A DNA stretch of 64,000 nt from an uncultured Clostridia bacterium (GTDB taxonomy: Bacteria > Bacillota > Clostridia > TANB77 > CAG-508). The stretch lies in the NCBI GenBank assembly GCA_947630235.1, contig CANRGN010000007.1, positions 1-64,000 on the forward strand. Reading direction: 5' to 3'. A program made the position numbers and the translations under genes. Positions 34,199-43,946 of the stretch are shown here, piece by piece; the first letter of the stretch is position 1; every line of letters starts with the position of its first letter. The notes beneath the pieces are model-generated. The model saw only the letters and a program-made list of their open reading frames with translations. It searched no databases and was not told the DNA's origin.

Positions 34199-36973
34199 TT
34201 ACTCTAAATTATCACTACACTTTTTACATATAGTAGGATGAATTTTATTTAATCCTACAGTTGGTGAATAACACCAACATCTTTCACATTTCTCCCCCTC
34301 AGGTTTAGCTATTTCTATTCCCAAAGCCACCTCTTCATCTTCATTTCTTCTATTTTCATAAACTTTAACACTTGAAACTATAAATACATCTTTTAACAAA
34401 TCTATATTATTTATTAAAAATTCATATTCAGTCCCCTCTGAATAAAGTTTTACTTCAGCCTCTAAAGAAGTACCTATTTCTTTTTGACTTCTAGCAATTT
34501 CTAATTTCTTAGCAACTTCATCTTTTATTTTTATTATTTTTTCCCATTTAAGCTCTAAAGCTTCATTTTGATATTTTGCATTTATTTTAGGATAATAATC
34601 TAACATTACACTTTCAGTATTCTCACCTTTTTTATGTGGCATATATTTCCATATTTCTTCAGCTGTAAAGCAAGCCATAGGTGCCATTATTCTAACCAAA
34701 CATGAAAGTATTTCATACATTACTGTTTGAGCTGATCTTCTTTCTAAAGAAGCTTTTTTGAAAGTGTATAATCTATCTTTTATTATATCTAAATAGAATT
34801 GACTCATTTCTACAACACAGAAATTATTTAAAGCATTATATGCATTATGAAATTCATATTCTTCATAAGCTTTTGTACAAGTAGAAATAAGTTTATTTAA
34901 TTTTGTAAGTGCCCATTTATCTATTTCTAATAAATCTTCATAAGCCACTGGATTTTCCACATCATATCCATCTAAATTACCAAGTAAAAATCTAGCAGTA
35001 TTTCTCATTTTTCTATAAACTTCTGTTACTTGTTTTAATATTTCTTTTGAAAGTCTAACATCTGATTGATAATCTGAAGCTAAAACCCAAAGTCTTAATA
35101 TATCTGCTCCATAGTCTTTTATAACTTCTTGAGGAGCTATACCATTTCCTAAAGATTTATGCATTTGTCTACCTTGACTATCTACAGTCCATCCATGAGT
35201 TAAAACTTGTTTATAAGGAGCTTTTCCTTTTACAGCAACTGATGTTAAAAGTGAAGATTGGAACCAACCTCTATATTGATCTGCACCTTCTAAATATAAA
35301 TCAACATCTGGAAGACCACGTTCAGCAACAACAGATTCATGAGTAGAACCAGAATCAAACCATACATCCATTATATCTTTTTCTTTTACAAATTCAGTTC
35401 CACCACATTCAGAGCATTTTGCACCTTCTGGCATAAGTTCTTTTTCAGGTAAAGCATACCATATATTTGTACCATTTTCAGCAACTAATTTTTGAACTTT
35501 ATCTAAACTTTCTTCTGTTACATATTCTTTTTCACAGTTTTTACAATAGAATATTGGTATTGGAACACCCCAAGTTCTTTGACGAGATATACACCAATCA
35601 TTTCTTTCTTCTATCATTTTTGTTATTCTATCTTCACCCCAAGAAGGTATCCATTTAACAGATTTTATTGCTTCTAAAGATTCTTTTCTAAATCCATCAA
35701 CAGAAGCAAACCATTGAGATGTAGCTCTAAATATAACTGGTTTTTTACATCTCCAGCAATGTGGATAAGAGTGATTTATTTGTTGTTTTGCAAGAAGTAA
35801 TCCATTTTCTTCAAGCCATGCAGTTATTTCTTTATCTGATTTTTTATAAAACATTCCATTAAATGGTCCAGCACCTTCACCTTGTATACCTTTTGCATTT
35901 ACACAAACAACTATTTCTAAATTATTTTTAAGTCCACACAAATAGTCTTCTTTACCATAGCCAGGAGCAGTATGAACAGCACCAGTACCAGTTCCAAGTT
36001 CAACAGCAATTGTATCATCACTTCCAAGAACTACTCTTGAATCTCTATCTAAAAATGGATGTTTACATATAACTCCTTCTAAATCTTTTCCTTCGAATTC
36101 TTGTAGTTTTTCATAAACTTCTATTCCAGCAACTTCCATAACTTTATCAACAAGTTCAGATGCTATTATAACTTTTTCTTCTCCTATTTTTACTAAAGAA
36201 TATTTAAAATCAGAACCTATAGTTATTCCAACATTTCCTGGTAGTGTCCATGGTGTAGTAGTCCATATTACAAAATATGTTTTATCTACATCAAATAATC
36301 CTTTTGAATCTTTTACAGGAAATTTTACATAAACAGTCATTGAATCTACATCTTTATATTCTATTTCAGCTTCTGCTAGTGCTGTTTCACAATCTGTACA
36401 CCAATATACTGGTTTTAAACCTTTATATATATAACCTTTTTTATACATAGTTCCAAATACGCCAAGTTGTTTAGCTTCCATTTGAGGTTGATATGTTATA
36501 TAAGGATTTTTCCAATCAGCTAAAACACCTAATCTTTTAAAACCTTCTGTTTGTTTATCTTTATATTCTACAGTAAAGTTTCTGCAAGTATCTCTAAATT
36601 CATTTACAGGTATTTCATCTCTATTTAGCCCTAATTTTTCTATTGCTTTTTTCTCCGTAGGCATACCATGTGTATCATATCCAGGAATAAATGGAGTGTA
36701 TTTTCCTTGTAAATTTTTATATCTAACAATAGTATCTTTTAATATTTTATTTAAAGCATGACCAATGTGTATTTCACCATTAGCATATGGAGGTCCATCA
36801 TGCAATACAAATGGCTCTTTTCCTTCATTCTTTTTTAACATTTTTTCATACAAATCATTTTCAAAAACCTCATTTAATATATTAGGTTCATTTTGAGGCA
36901 AATTTCCTCTCATTGGAAAATCTGTTTTTGGCAAATTTAAAGTTTTACCATAATCAACTTTTTCTTCACTCAT
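34199..36973 (-). CDS. ileS: Isoleucine-tRNA ligase
   Basis: A 924-residue class I aminoacyl-tRNA synthetase charging tRNA-Ile. The HIGH motif is in PYANGEIHIGHALNK, the editing domain carries GTGAVHTAPGYGKEDY, and the ATP motif appears as MHKSLGN in place of the more common MSKSLGN. TTTPWTLPGN and the WCISRQRTWGVPIPI stretch are family-specific. The C-terminus has the zinc-binding CERCWCYSP...CKKC cluster of bacterial IleRS. Expression is controlled by the T-box leader at 37025-37265. Length and domains are complete. Confidence 0.98.
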   Translation of the reverse strand: MSEEKVDYGKTLNLPKTDFPMRGNLPQNEPNILNEVFENDLYEKMLKKNEGKEPFVLHDGPPYANGEIHIGHALNKILKDTIVRYKNLQGKYTPFIPGYDTHGMPTEKKAIEKLGLNRDEIPVNEFRDTCRNFTVEYKDKQTEGFKRLGVLADWKNPYITYQPQMEAKQLGVFGTMYKKGYIYKGLKPVYWCTDCETALAEAEIEYKDVDSMTVYVKFPVKDSKGLFDVDKTYFVIWTTTPWTLPGNVGITIGSDFKYSLVKIGEEKVIIASELVDKVMEVAGIEVYEKLQEFEGKDLEGVICKHPFLDRDSRVVLGSDDTIAVELGTGTGAVHTAPGYGKEDYLCGLKNNLEIVVCVNAKGIQGEGAGPFNGMFYKKSDKEITAWLEENGLLLAKQQINHSYPHCWRCKKPVIFRATSQWFASVDGFRKESLEAIKSVKWIPSWGEDRITKMIEERNDWCISRQRTWGVPIPIFYCKNCEKEYVTEESLDKVQKLVAENGTNIWYALPEKELMPEGAKCSECGGTEFVKEKDIMDVWFDSGSTHESVVAERGLPDVDLYLEGADQYRGWFQSSLLTSVAVKGKAPYKQVLTHGWTVDSQGRQMHKSLGNGIAPQEVIKDYGADILRLWVLASDYQSDVRLSKEILKQVTEVYRKMRNTARFLLGNLDGYDVENPVAYEDLLEIDKWALTKLNKLISTCTKAYEEYEFHNAYNALNNFCVVEMSQFYLDIIKDRLYTFKKASLERRSAQTVMYEILSCLVRIMAPMACFTAEEIWKYMPHKKGENTESVMLDYYPKINAKYQNEALELKWEKIIKIKDEVAKKLEIARSQKEIGTSLEAEVKLYSEGTEYEFLINNIDLLKDVFIVSSVKVYENRRNEDEEVALGIEIAKPEGEKCERCWCYSPTVGLNKIHPTICKKCSDNLE

Positions 36974-37024
36974 TTTTTTACTCCTTTCTATTTTATAGCA
37001 TGTTTTTTAGAGAATTTCCAAAAA

Positions 37025-37265
37025 ACAAAAAAGCACATTCATCCATAGGACGAATATGCTCCGCGTTACCACCTAAATTAAAAGATATTTTATATCTTTT
37101 CTCTTAAATCCTTTTAACGCAAGGAATACGAATATTTCTACTTAATTTTCAAAATATTAACTCCAAGGTGATAATAAATAATTTATTTTCTTACAAGAAT
37201 TTCACCAAGTATCTTGCTCTCTAAAAGTTTTATTATTATTTATCATGTCCTCTTCTTCGTTATTT
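37025..37265 (-). promoter_or_regulatory. T-box leader of ileS
   Basis: The minus strand carries the T-box sequence AGGTGGTAACGCG (37062-37074), which pairs with the acceptor end of uncharged tRNA, and a terminator AGCATATTCGTCC/GGATGAATGTGCT plus U run (37027-37060). Stem I begins around 37260 with the AGAGGACATGATAAAT and AGAGAGCAAGATACTTGG segments. An ATC triplet at 37170-37172 within TTATCACC is the likely isoleucine specifier, which fits the gene controlled. Confidence 0.9.
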
Positions 37266-37392
37266 TTATATTAAATATAATATACTGATTTTTTTATTTT
37301 GTCAATATTTTATTTTCTATCTTTTATTTGTTTTTTTTATTGAAATATGCGTAAAAAACATAGAAAGTAAGTATTAAGCAGATGTGTGTATT

Positions 37393-37430
37393 ACCTCTAA
37401 AACTCGATTTTTTTCGAGAGTAAGGAGGTG
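37393..37430 (+). promoter_or_regulatory. Self-sequestering ribosome site of the second toxin-like mRNA
   Basis: ACCTCT (37393-37398) can pair with the ribosome site GGAGGT (37424-37429) using one G-U pair, stacked on the perfect hairpin CTCGA/TCGAG (37403-37418). Confidence 0.6.
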
Positions 37431-37436
37431 ATCATT

Positions 37437-37544
37437 ATGGTAGAATTTCTACTTTTCCTTATTATAGGATTTATGTTTTCATTAACTATAAATGTCGCCT
37501 TATTGTGTATTATATACATAATGTGGACTGACAAACAAATATAA
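37437..37544 (+). CDS. 35-residue hydrophobic toxin-like peptide
   Basis: A short ORF with an AAGGAGGT ribosome site 7 bases before its ATG. The peptide is almost wholly one membrane helix (VEFLLFLIIGFMFSLTINVA, then LLCIIYIMW) with a short polar tail (TDKQI). Leader occlusion, inverted repeats at both ends and a convergent antisense RNA with its own strong promoter match the layout of type I toxin-antitoxin loci such as txpA/RatA, where the antisense RNA overlaps the toxin mRNA 3' end. No sequence family recognised. It stands between the ileS T-box and argH on the opposite strand. Confidence 0.6.
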   Translation: MVEFLLFLIIGFMFSLTINVALLCIIYIMWTDKQI

Positions 37545-37632
37545 AAAACACCACATTTAGCTTAGCCGAGCTGTGTGGTGTTTCTCTAAAACATTTTTGG
37601 TAACACACATTGTCTGTGGCTACTTACTTTCT
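37543..37632 (-). ncRNA. Candidate antisense RNA of the second toxin-like locus
   Basis: Promoter TTGACA (37662-37667), 17-base spacer, TACAAT (37639-37644) on the minus strand; terminator AAACACCACA/TGTGGTGTTT with a six-U tract ending at the toxin stop codon. The RNA, about 90 nt, is fully complementary to the 3' untranslated part of the toxin-like mRNA. It also holds GTTTTAGAG, complementary to CTCTAAAAC (37396-37404) in the toxin leader. Confidence 0.62.
37548..37583. terminator. Shared bidirectional terminator of the second toxin-like locus
   Basis: AAACACCACA and TGTGTGGTGTTT with an inner AGCT/AGCT stem. The U tract is good on the minus strand and weaker on the plus strand. Confidence 0.75.
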
Positions 37633-37737
37633 ATGTTTATTGTATACGTTTTTATTGCATTTGTCAATTTTTTTAATTAATCAATAAACCTTATTATCAA
37701 AATATTTTACAACTTCTAAATTATGCTAGTTTTTTAT

Positions 37738-39111
37738 CTATGCACCTATAATTTCTTTCACTTCATCTATTCTCTTTTTTACTTCAATTGGCGAAGGACC
37801 ACCAATTACATTTCTATTCATTACACAACCTATTAAATTTACAGCTTCATATATATCTTCATCAAATTTATCACTTTTATTTCGATATTCCTCTAAAGTT
37901 AAACTATCTAAATCCTTATTATTATCAATACAATAAGCTATAATTTCTCCTGTTATTTTATAAGCATCTCTAAAAGGAATACCTTTTCTTACTAAATAGT
38001 CAGCACAATCTGTTGCGTTAATAAAACCTTTTAATGCAGAATTTTTCATATTTTCTTTATTAACTCTCATTGTTTCAATCATTGGCATAATTGTTTCTAA
38101 ACATATTTTTACTGTATCAATACTTTCAAAAATAGCCTCCTTATCTTCTTGCATATCTTTATTATAAGCAAGTGGTAAACCTTTCATCATAGTTAATAAT
38201 GTAACTAAATTACCATAAACTCTACCTGTTTTTCCTCTAATTAGCTCAGTAATATCTGGATTTTTCTTTTGGGGCATAATAGATGAGCCTGTTGAGAAGC
38301 TATCATCTAATTCAACAAATTTAAATTCCCAAGAACACCATAAAATAATTTCTTCACTAAATCTTGATAAATGCATCATTATTATAGAAATATCTGAAGC
38401 AAGCTCTATAACAAAATCCCTATCTGAAACTCCATCTAAACTATTTTTTGTAATATCGTCAAAATTCAAAAGTTCTTGTACATATTTTCTATCAATATCA
38501 TAAGTAGTTCCTGCTAAAGCACAATTTCCTAATGGCATAATATTAGTTCTTTTATAAGTATCTTGTAATCTTTCTATATCACGCATAAGCATTTCAACAT
38601 AAGCCATTATATGATGTGCAAAAGTAATAGGTTGAGCTCTTTGAAGATGAGTATATCCGGGCATTACTGTTTCCAAATTTTCTTCAGACTTTACAAGTAA
38701 GATTTTAATTAATTTTTTTATCAAATCAACAATACTTACTATTTCATCTTTTAAATACATTCTTATATCTAATGCTACTTGATCATTTCTACTTCTAGCA
38801 GTATGTAGCTTCTTTCCAGTATTTCCCAATCTTTTTGTTAACTCACTTTCAATATACATATGTATATCTTCTGCATCAAAATCAATTTGTAAAGTACCAT
38901 TTTCAAGTTCAAGTAAAATCTGTGATAATTCTTGAACAATTGCCTTTGCCTCTTTGGTAGATATTATTTTCTGTTTTTCTAACATTTTTGTATGTGCTAT
39001 ACTACCTTTTATATCATGTTTATACATTCTGCTATCAAAATGAATTGATGAATTGAAATCATTAGTTCTTGCATCTAATTCTTTTTTAAATCTTCCTTCC
39101 CATAATGCCAT
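37738..39111 (-). CDS. argH: Argininosuccinate lyase
   Basis: A 457-residue enzyme of the fumarase/aspartase superfamily that splits argininosuccinate into arginine and fumarate. It shows [11 protein letters not shown] at the start, [13 protein letters not shown], the catalytic loop [12 protein letters not shown] and [10 protein letters not shown]. It is full length. It lies 19 bases after argG in the same transcript, so the last two steps of arginine synthesis, or of citrulline recycling, are made together. No other arg genes are in the window. Confidence 0.97.
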   Translation of the reverse strand: MALWEGRFKKELDARTNDFNSSIHFDSRMYKHDIKGSIAHTKMLEKQKIISTKEAKAIVQELSQILLELENGTLQIDFDAEDIHMYIESELTKRLGNTGKKLHTARSRNDQVALDIRMYLKDEIVSIVDLIKKLIKILLVKSEENLETVMPGYTHLQRAQPITFAHHIMAYVEMLMRDIERLQDTYKRTNIMPLGNCALAGTTYDIDRKYVQELLNFDDITKNSLDGVSDRDFVIELASDISIIMMHLSRFSEEIILWCSWEFKFVELDDSFSTGSSIMPQKKNPDITELIRGKTGRVYGNLVTLLTMMKGLPLAYNKDMQEDKEAIFESIDTVKICLETIMPMIETMRVNKENMKNSALKGFINATDCADYLVRKGIPFRDAYKITGEIIAYCIDNNKDLDSLTLEEYRNKSDKFDEDIYEAVNLIGCVMNRNVIGGPSPIEVKKRIDEVKEIIGA

Positions 39112-39130
39112 ACTTATCCCTTCCTATCTT

Positions 39131-40345
39131 CTATTTTTTATTTTCAATCATTTTACTTCTTACTTTTGTTGGCAATCCATATAAATTGATAAATCCTTTT
39201 GAATCTTCTTGATTAAAGTCTTCATCTTCACCAAAAGAAGCTGTTTGTTCTGAATATAAAGAATATGGGCTTGATATACCATTACTTATAATATTTCCTT
39301 TATATAATTTCAATCCTACATCTCCTGTTACAGTTTCTTGTGTTTTATCAACAAAAGCAGATAAAGCCTCACGAAGTGGACTAAACCAACCAGCATTATA
39401 TAATAGTTCACCAAATTTATCTGCTACGCTTTGCTTATAATGAGCTGTTTCTTTATCTAAACAAATACTTTCTAGAAGTTCATGTGCTTTATAAATTATA
39501 GTTCCACCTGGTGTTTCATAAACTCCTCTTGATTTCATACCAACCAGTCTATTTTCAACCATATCTAAAATACCTATACCATTTTTTCCACCAATCTCAT
39601 TTAATTTCAAAATAATATCTAGTGTAGACATTTTCTTATCATTTAAAGCAACTGGTACACCTTTTTCGAATGTTAATTTTATTATTTCTTCTTTATCTGG
39701 TGCTTTTTGAGGAGTTACTCCCATTTCTAAAATTTTATCATATTGAGGAACATTTAACGGATTTTCTAAATCTAAACCTTCATGTGATAAATGCCACAAA
39801 TTTTTATCTTTTGAATAATTTGTTTCTCTATTAATTTTTAGTGGTATATTATGTTTTTCTGCGTATTCAATTTCATCTTCCCTACTTTTTATTTCCCATG
39901 TTCTCCATGGTGCAATAACTGGCATATCTGGTGCAAATGCTTTTACACCAAGTTCAAATCTTACTTGATCATTTCCTTTTCCTGTACAACCATGACATAT
40001 TGCATCTGCATTTTCTTTTTTAGCAATTTCAACTAATTTTTTTGCAATTAATGGTCTTGAAAATGGTGTTCCTAATAAATATACATTTTCATAAGTAGCT
40101 CCTGCCTTTATTGTAGGAATAATATAATCATTTACCATTTCTTCTTTTAAATCCAAAATATAAAGTTTAGAAGCACCTGTTTTTTTGGCTTTTTCTTCTA
40201 GACCTTCTAATTCCTCTTCTCCCTGTCCTACATCACCTGTTACAGCAATCACTTCACAGCCTTTATAATTTTCTTTTAACCAAGTTATAATAACTGAGGT
40301 ATCTAATCCACCTGAATAAGCTAATACTATTTTTTTATAATTCAT
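39131..40345 (-). CDS. argG: Argininosuccinate synthase
   Basis: A 404-residue ATP-dependent ligase joining citrulline and aspartate. The N-terminal PP-loop is [32 protein letters not shown] and [18 protein letters not shown] are family hallmarks. It is complete and starts with AAAGGAGAAATTAAAT before the ATG. Upstream are a 21-codon mini-ORF with tandem Arg codons (40385-40450) and a T-box leader (40565-40835), suggesting layered control by arginine supply. Confidence 0.97.
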   Translation of the reverse strand: MNYKKIVLAYSGGLDTSVIITWLKENYKGCEVIAVTGDVGQGEEELEGLEEKAKKTGASKLYILDLKEEMVNDYIIPTIKAGATYENVYLLGTPFSRPLIAKKLVEIAKKENADAICHGCTGKGNDQVRFELGVKAFAPDMPVIAPWRTWEIKSREDEIEYAEKHNIPLKINRETNYSKDKNLWHLSHEGLDLENPLNVPQYDKILEMGVTPQKAPDKEEIIKLTFEKGVPVALNDKKMSTLDIILKLNEIGGKNGIGILDMVENRLVGMKSRGVYETPGGTIIYKAHELLESICLDKETAHYKQSVADKFGELLYNAGWFSPLREALSAFVDKTQETVTGDVGLKLYKGNIISNGISSPYSLYSEQTASFGEDEDFNQEDSKGFINLYGLPTKVRSKMIENKK

Positions 40346-40384
40346 ATTTAATTTCTCCTTTTAATAAATTTTTTTACTTGATAT

Positions 40385-40450
40385 TTAAATCTGTCTTCGT
40401 TTAGGCCATCCACTGTAAAAAAATTTCTTATAATTTGTATTTTCTTTCAT
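40385..40450 (-). CDS. Possible 21-residue leader peptide before argG
   Basis: A mini-ORF (start MKENTNYKKF, end KRRQI) with AAAGAGGTG about 10 bases before its ATG. It lies after the T-box terminator and about 40 bases before argG. CGA and AGA, two arginine codons in a row next to AAA, come near the end, as in amino-acid-sensing leader peptides. No clear alternative hairpin was found between it and argG, so a role in translation coupling rather than attenuation is also possible. Confidence 0.38.
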   Translation of the reverse strand: MKENTNYKKFFYSGWPKRRQI

Positions 40451-40564
40451 ACAATTATACACCTCTTTAAATTATTATATTTTTCATCTTTATATTTTAT
40501 ACCGAAATAATCAACAAGAGAATTTTATATTATGTGTTTTTAATTCTACATACTTTTTTAATTA

Positions 40565-40835
40565 AAATAAAAAAAAACGTCATCTAGAAAAAATCTAGAG
40601 ACGCTATAAACGTGGTACCACACTAGTTACTTATAGTTTTATAACTATAAATCACTCTAACCTGTTACGTAGGTATACGTATTGTTATACTTTTACTAAT
40701 TTTTCATTTCCAACAATCACTCCTGAGTCCTTTTCACTATATCATCCAACATTAGGCTCACACCAACCCTAACTCGCTTTGTTTTCATAATATGCTACTC
40801 TCTCAGTCAACGCTTTAAATATATTCTCTTTTAAA
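40565..40835 (-). promoter_or_regulatory. T-box leader of argGH
   Basis: The minus strand contains the T-box core TGGTACCACG (40612-40621) and the terminator GCGTCTCTAGA/TCTAGATGACG plus eight U (40570-40603). Upstream are stem I elements, GACTGAGAGAGTAGC and GGGTTGGTGTGAGCC. The specifier lies in GTGAAAAGGACTC; AGG (Arg) and GAC (Asp) are both possible readings and I cannot choose between them without folding. Arginine is expected from the genes controlled, aspartate is a substrate of ArgG. Confidence 0.88.
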
Positions 40836-40996
40836 TAATTATAAAATATTTATATCATGAATTAGGTACAAAGTCAATACTTTTTTAATTTTTCAATAAT
40901 TTTGGCAAAAAATAGTAAAATTAAATTTTTTAACTTTTTTCAAAAATTTATATATATAAAATAATTTTAGTACATATATAATAATCTTTTTTATAA

Positions 40997-41437
40997 TTAA
41001 TAAATCCAAGAATCCAACAATTTAGTTTGATCTATATATTTATATGGCATCCATGTTGCTAATATCATAACAATAAGTATAAAATCTTTGGCTTTTCTCT
41101 TTAATAAACAGTATATAAATTGTTCTATCACAAAAATAATAGAACACCACCAAATTAAAGGATTTCCTAAACATGAAATAGTAGACTTCATTGAATTATA
41201 ATAACTTTTCTGATAATACCATACAGGCTTATATAAAATTGGCCATGTATACCATTTTGAAGAAAAGCTATGAGTTGCATTTAAATTTGCATGATATTTA
41301 TACATATTTATTTGAGATTCAATAAAAGATATAATAGAATAAATAATTAAAATTATTACTATTTTCCACTTTTTCTTATTATTTTCATTTAGATTCCCCT
41401 TAATATATATGTAATGTTTTATTTTCCAATCTAAATT
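40997..41437 (-). pseudogene. C-terminal remnant of a GT39 protein mannosyltransferase-like gene
   Basis: The open frame of about 146 codons contains YHANLNATHSFSSKWYTWP, KPVWYY and STISCLGNPLIWW, the typical C-terminal four-helix region of bacterial PMT/GT39 proteins, which are usually 500 residues or more. The catalytic N-terminal part is absent; the frame is closed by a TGA at 41438. An ATG at 41441 exists in another frame and stops after 13 codons. The fragment follows the complete GT39-like gene at 41447, so it is best read as a decayed second copy. Confidence 0.65.
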
Positions 41438-41446
41438 TCATAATAT

Positions 41447-42754
41447 TTAGCGTAAAAATCCAAATACTATAATCATATTTGATACTAACATTAAAATTAG
41501 GGTTAACTCAAATATACATGTAAAAATTACATTTTGCACCTTTTTATTTTTTTTAATCATATATTGTAATTCAAAACATATAAAGAAAACTTGTGTAAAA
41601 ATTAAAGGAACAACATATCTAAAATCCATACTACATCCATATGGTAATTTTAAATTTAATATAATATAACTTATTATATTTGTAACACCTAATAGTAATA
41701 ATGTATTTTTCCATATTATATTTCTTTTATTTTTGTTAAAAATATTTTTTATAATACAAAATAATGCAAAAATATTAAATAATATATTACATATAATTGA
41801 TATAACATAATATATAATAGATATTTTATCTTCACCCCAATTAAATTCTCCAAACATAGAACATTTTAGTAAATATATTGGAATATTAAAATCCTCATAG
41901 GGGTGACAATACACTTCAAATAGTTCTTTTGAAATAGGAATAAATCTTTCTAATAAACTATGATTACCCACATATAATGACTCGTGAGGAGTTAAAACAA
42001 ATATAATTGGTTGATTGAATAAAACATAATTTCTTAAATTATACCATAAGCCTATAGGCAATGATACTATAGCAAAAATACAAATTAACCTCAAATATTT
42101 ATTTAGTACTATTAATTTATTATTTGATTTTTTTAATTCTTTATATATCTTAATTATAAATATATATATTATCGGAACTGAAACAATTGCTCCATTTGAT
42201 TTCGTCATTACTGCTAATCCTGTTGTAATAGCTAATAATAAAGTATTTTTTATATTAGCTTTTTTATACCATTTTATAAGCCTTAATATACTCCACATAG
42301 TTAATAATACACATAAATTATCATTATTTAAGCTTCCTGATAATATTATTAGTGTTGGATGAAACGCTGTAAAAAAAGTTATATATAATAAAAAACTTTT
42401 TTTGAAATTCATTTCTTTAGCAATATTATAAATAACATACAACAATATCATTGAATATATTAAAGTTAGATATTGTAAACTTTCACCAGCAATATTATCT
42501 ACAGTTACATCATCTACAAAAATATTTTCTATATGTAAAAATATTGCACCAAGAATTTGATGTAAAGGAGGATGAGAATACTGAAGTCTATTACTCTGAG
42601 GTAAATGACCTGTTTGAAATATTGTTAATATATAAGATAGATCTAAATCATGCTGTTTTTCATTATATGGTATATTTATTATATAAATTAGCCTTACTAC
42701 AAAAGCTAACAATATTATTAAAAATAGAATTCTTTTAAATTTTTGTTCTTTCAA
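41447..42754 (-). CDS. GT39-like polyprenol-phosphate-dependent glycosyltransferase
   Basis: A 435-residue membrane protein with about ten segments. The N-terminal loop holds HDLDLSYILTIFQTGHLP and SHPPLHQILGAIFL, the acidic and HPP-type features of the GT39/ArnT superfamily, and GLAVMTKSNGAIVSVPI further on is common in these enzymes. MDFRYVVPL near the C-terminus fits too. It starts at TTG, 6 bases after AAAGGAGAT. Members transfer sugars from polyprenyl phosphate to proteins or glycans outside the membrane. Followed at once by the GT39 remnant. Confidence 0.7.
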   Translation of the reverse strand: MKEQKFKRILFLIILLAFVVRLIYIINIPYNEKQHDLDLSYILTIFQTGHLPQSNRLQYSHPPLHQILGAIFLHIENIFVDDVTVDNIAGESLQYLTLIYSMILLYVIYNIAKEMNFKKSFLLYITFFTAFHPTLIILSGSLNNDNLCVLLTMWSILRLIKWYKKANIKNTLLLAITTGLAVMTKSNGAIVSVPIIYIFIIKIYKELKKSNNKLIVLNKYLRLICIFAIVSLPIGLWYNLRNYVLFNQPIIFVLTPHESLYVGNHSLLERFIPISKELFEVYCHPYEDFNIPIYLLKCSMFGEFNWGEDKISIIYYVISIICNILFNIFALFCIIKNIFNKNKRNIIWKNTLLLLGVTNIISYIILNLKLPYGCSMDFRYVVPLIFTQVFFICFELQYMIKKNKKVQNVIFTCIFELTLILMLVSNMIIVFGFLR

Positions 42755-42792
42755 CTTTATCTCCTTTATAAATAATATTTACTTTCAAATTC

Positions 42793-43935
42793 TTAATCAT
42801 TCATTTTAATTGAATATATTACATCTTCATAAGATTTTAGTAATTGCTCATCTTGAACCGAACTATCAATCTCATATCTATATAAGAAAACATTATCTTC
42901 ATAATCTGTTGCATTATAGTAAATTATTTTTCCATCTGATTCAAATCCAACTATATACCATTCTAGTCCATTTACTTCTGTATTATACATATCGTTTTCT
43001 AAAGATAATCCATTAGTTTCAGTAACATCTTTTATAAAATCTTCAGCACTATCTGCTTCTACTCTTGAAATTGAAAAAGAAATATCTCTTTTAGTACCAT
43101 CTTTATGAGAATATTCATTAATATAATCCTCTGTACTATCATTTTCAAATAAATCTGGTAGTTCTATTTGTATATATTTTGATATATCAATATTTGTAAA
43201 AATATTATAAGAATATTCATCATATTCTTTTTTTACTGCTTTTGTTTTGGTGTTTTTATTAATAGTATTAGTATTTTCGTTATCACTAGATTCATTAGTA
43301 TTTGTAGAGTTATTATCATCTTCTATTTCAAGATTTTCATTATATCTTATTTTAGAATTATCATCATCTTCTGTTTCAAGATTTTCATTATCTTTTGTTT
43401 TATAATTATCATCTTTTTCTGTTTCAGTATTTTCTTCATCTTCTGTTTTTATATTTGAATAATTTTGTGAATTATAATTTATACTTTTATTTGCAATTAC
43501 TCTTCCACTTATTGTTCCGAATAATCCAGAATATATAATAACAACAACAATTAAAAATACTATAGATGGCTTTCCTTTTTTTTCGCATAAAGTTATTTCA
43601 TCTGCTTCAGAATCTATTATATCTTTATCTATTATTCTTATTACACTTTTATCAACAAAATTCCTATATAAAGGTCCAAATGCTAAAGAACACAAAATTC
43701 TAAGAATTATAGAAACTATTAAATAAATTATTATAGATATATTAATAGGTAAAAGTGATAGTATCAAAACTTCAATAAGCAAATCTATTATCATAAGTAT
43801 TATTGATTCTACTATCATTTTTCTATATGCCCAATATATTTCTCCGAAAAAAAATGTTAATAAAGAAAACTTCATATTATATAGCTTTTCATATTTATTT
43901 CCTACAAAAGCCTGTTTATGTATCTCATTATCCAT
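42793..43935 (-). CDS. Membrane protein with acidic linker, unknown
   Basis: About 380 residues. A TTG at 43950 extends the frame, but the ATG at 43935 is chosen because GAGGGGAAA lies just upstream. The N-terminal part (FSLLTFFFGEIYWAYRKM and two or three following membrane segments) resembles DUF2628-type small membrane proteins. A fourth membrane segment (about 130-150) leads to an imperfectly repeated Glu/Asp/Asn linker (ETEDDDN, ENLETEDD and similar) and an extracellular C-terminal domain of about 130 residues that I do not recognise. It follows the gene at 43947 after 11 bases. Confidence 0.55.
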   Translation of the reverse strand: MDNEIHKQAFVGNKYEKLYNMKFSLLTFFFGEIYWAYRKMIVESIILMIIDLLIEVLILSLLPINISIIIYLIVSIILRILCSLAFGPLYRNFVDKSVIRIIDKDIIDSEADEITLCEKKGKPSIVFLIVVVIIYSGLFGTISGRVIANKSINYNSQNYSNIKTEDEENTETEKDDNYKTKDNENLETEDDDNSKIRYNENLEIEDDNNSTNTNESSDNENTNTINKNTKTKAVKKEYDEYSYNIFTNIDISKYIQIELPDLFENDSTEDYINEYSHKDGTKRDISFSISRVEADSAEDFIKDVTETNGLSLENDMYNTEVNGLEWYIVGFESDGKIIYYNATDYEDNVFLYRYEIDSSVQDEQLLKSYEDVIYSIKMND

Positions 43936-43946
43936 AATATTTCCCC

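Larger units (their letters stand above)
37356..37638. repeat. Inverted repeats flanking the second toxin-like locus
   Basis: AAACATAGAAAGTAAGTA at 37356-37373 recurs as its exact reverse complement at 37621-37638; a second matched element, TGTGTG(T)-TTACC, lies inside each arm at about 37384-37395 and 37599-37610. Each convergent transcript would therefore carry the same 5' sequence. Confidence 0.8.

Noticed and set aside
37356-37638. Insertion sequence or MITE at the inverted repeats
   Set aside because: No transposase and no obvious target-site duplication; two opposed promoters with a shared terminator fit a toxin-antitoxin locus better, though the mobile option is kept open in the findings.
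41447-41460. Another extra C at the end of the GT39-like gene (TTACGCTAA)
   Set aside because: The codon is CGC, not CGG, and removing the C only adds a few residues before another stop; no family evidence for the longer end.
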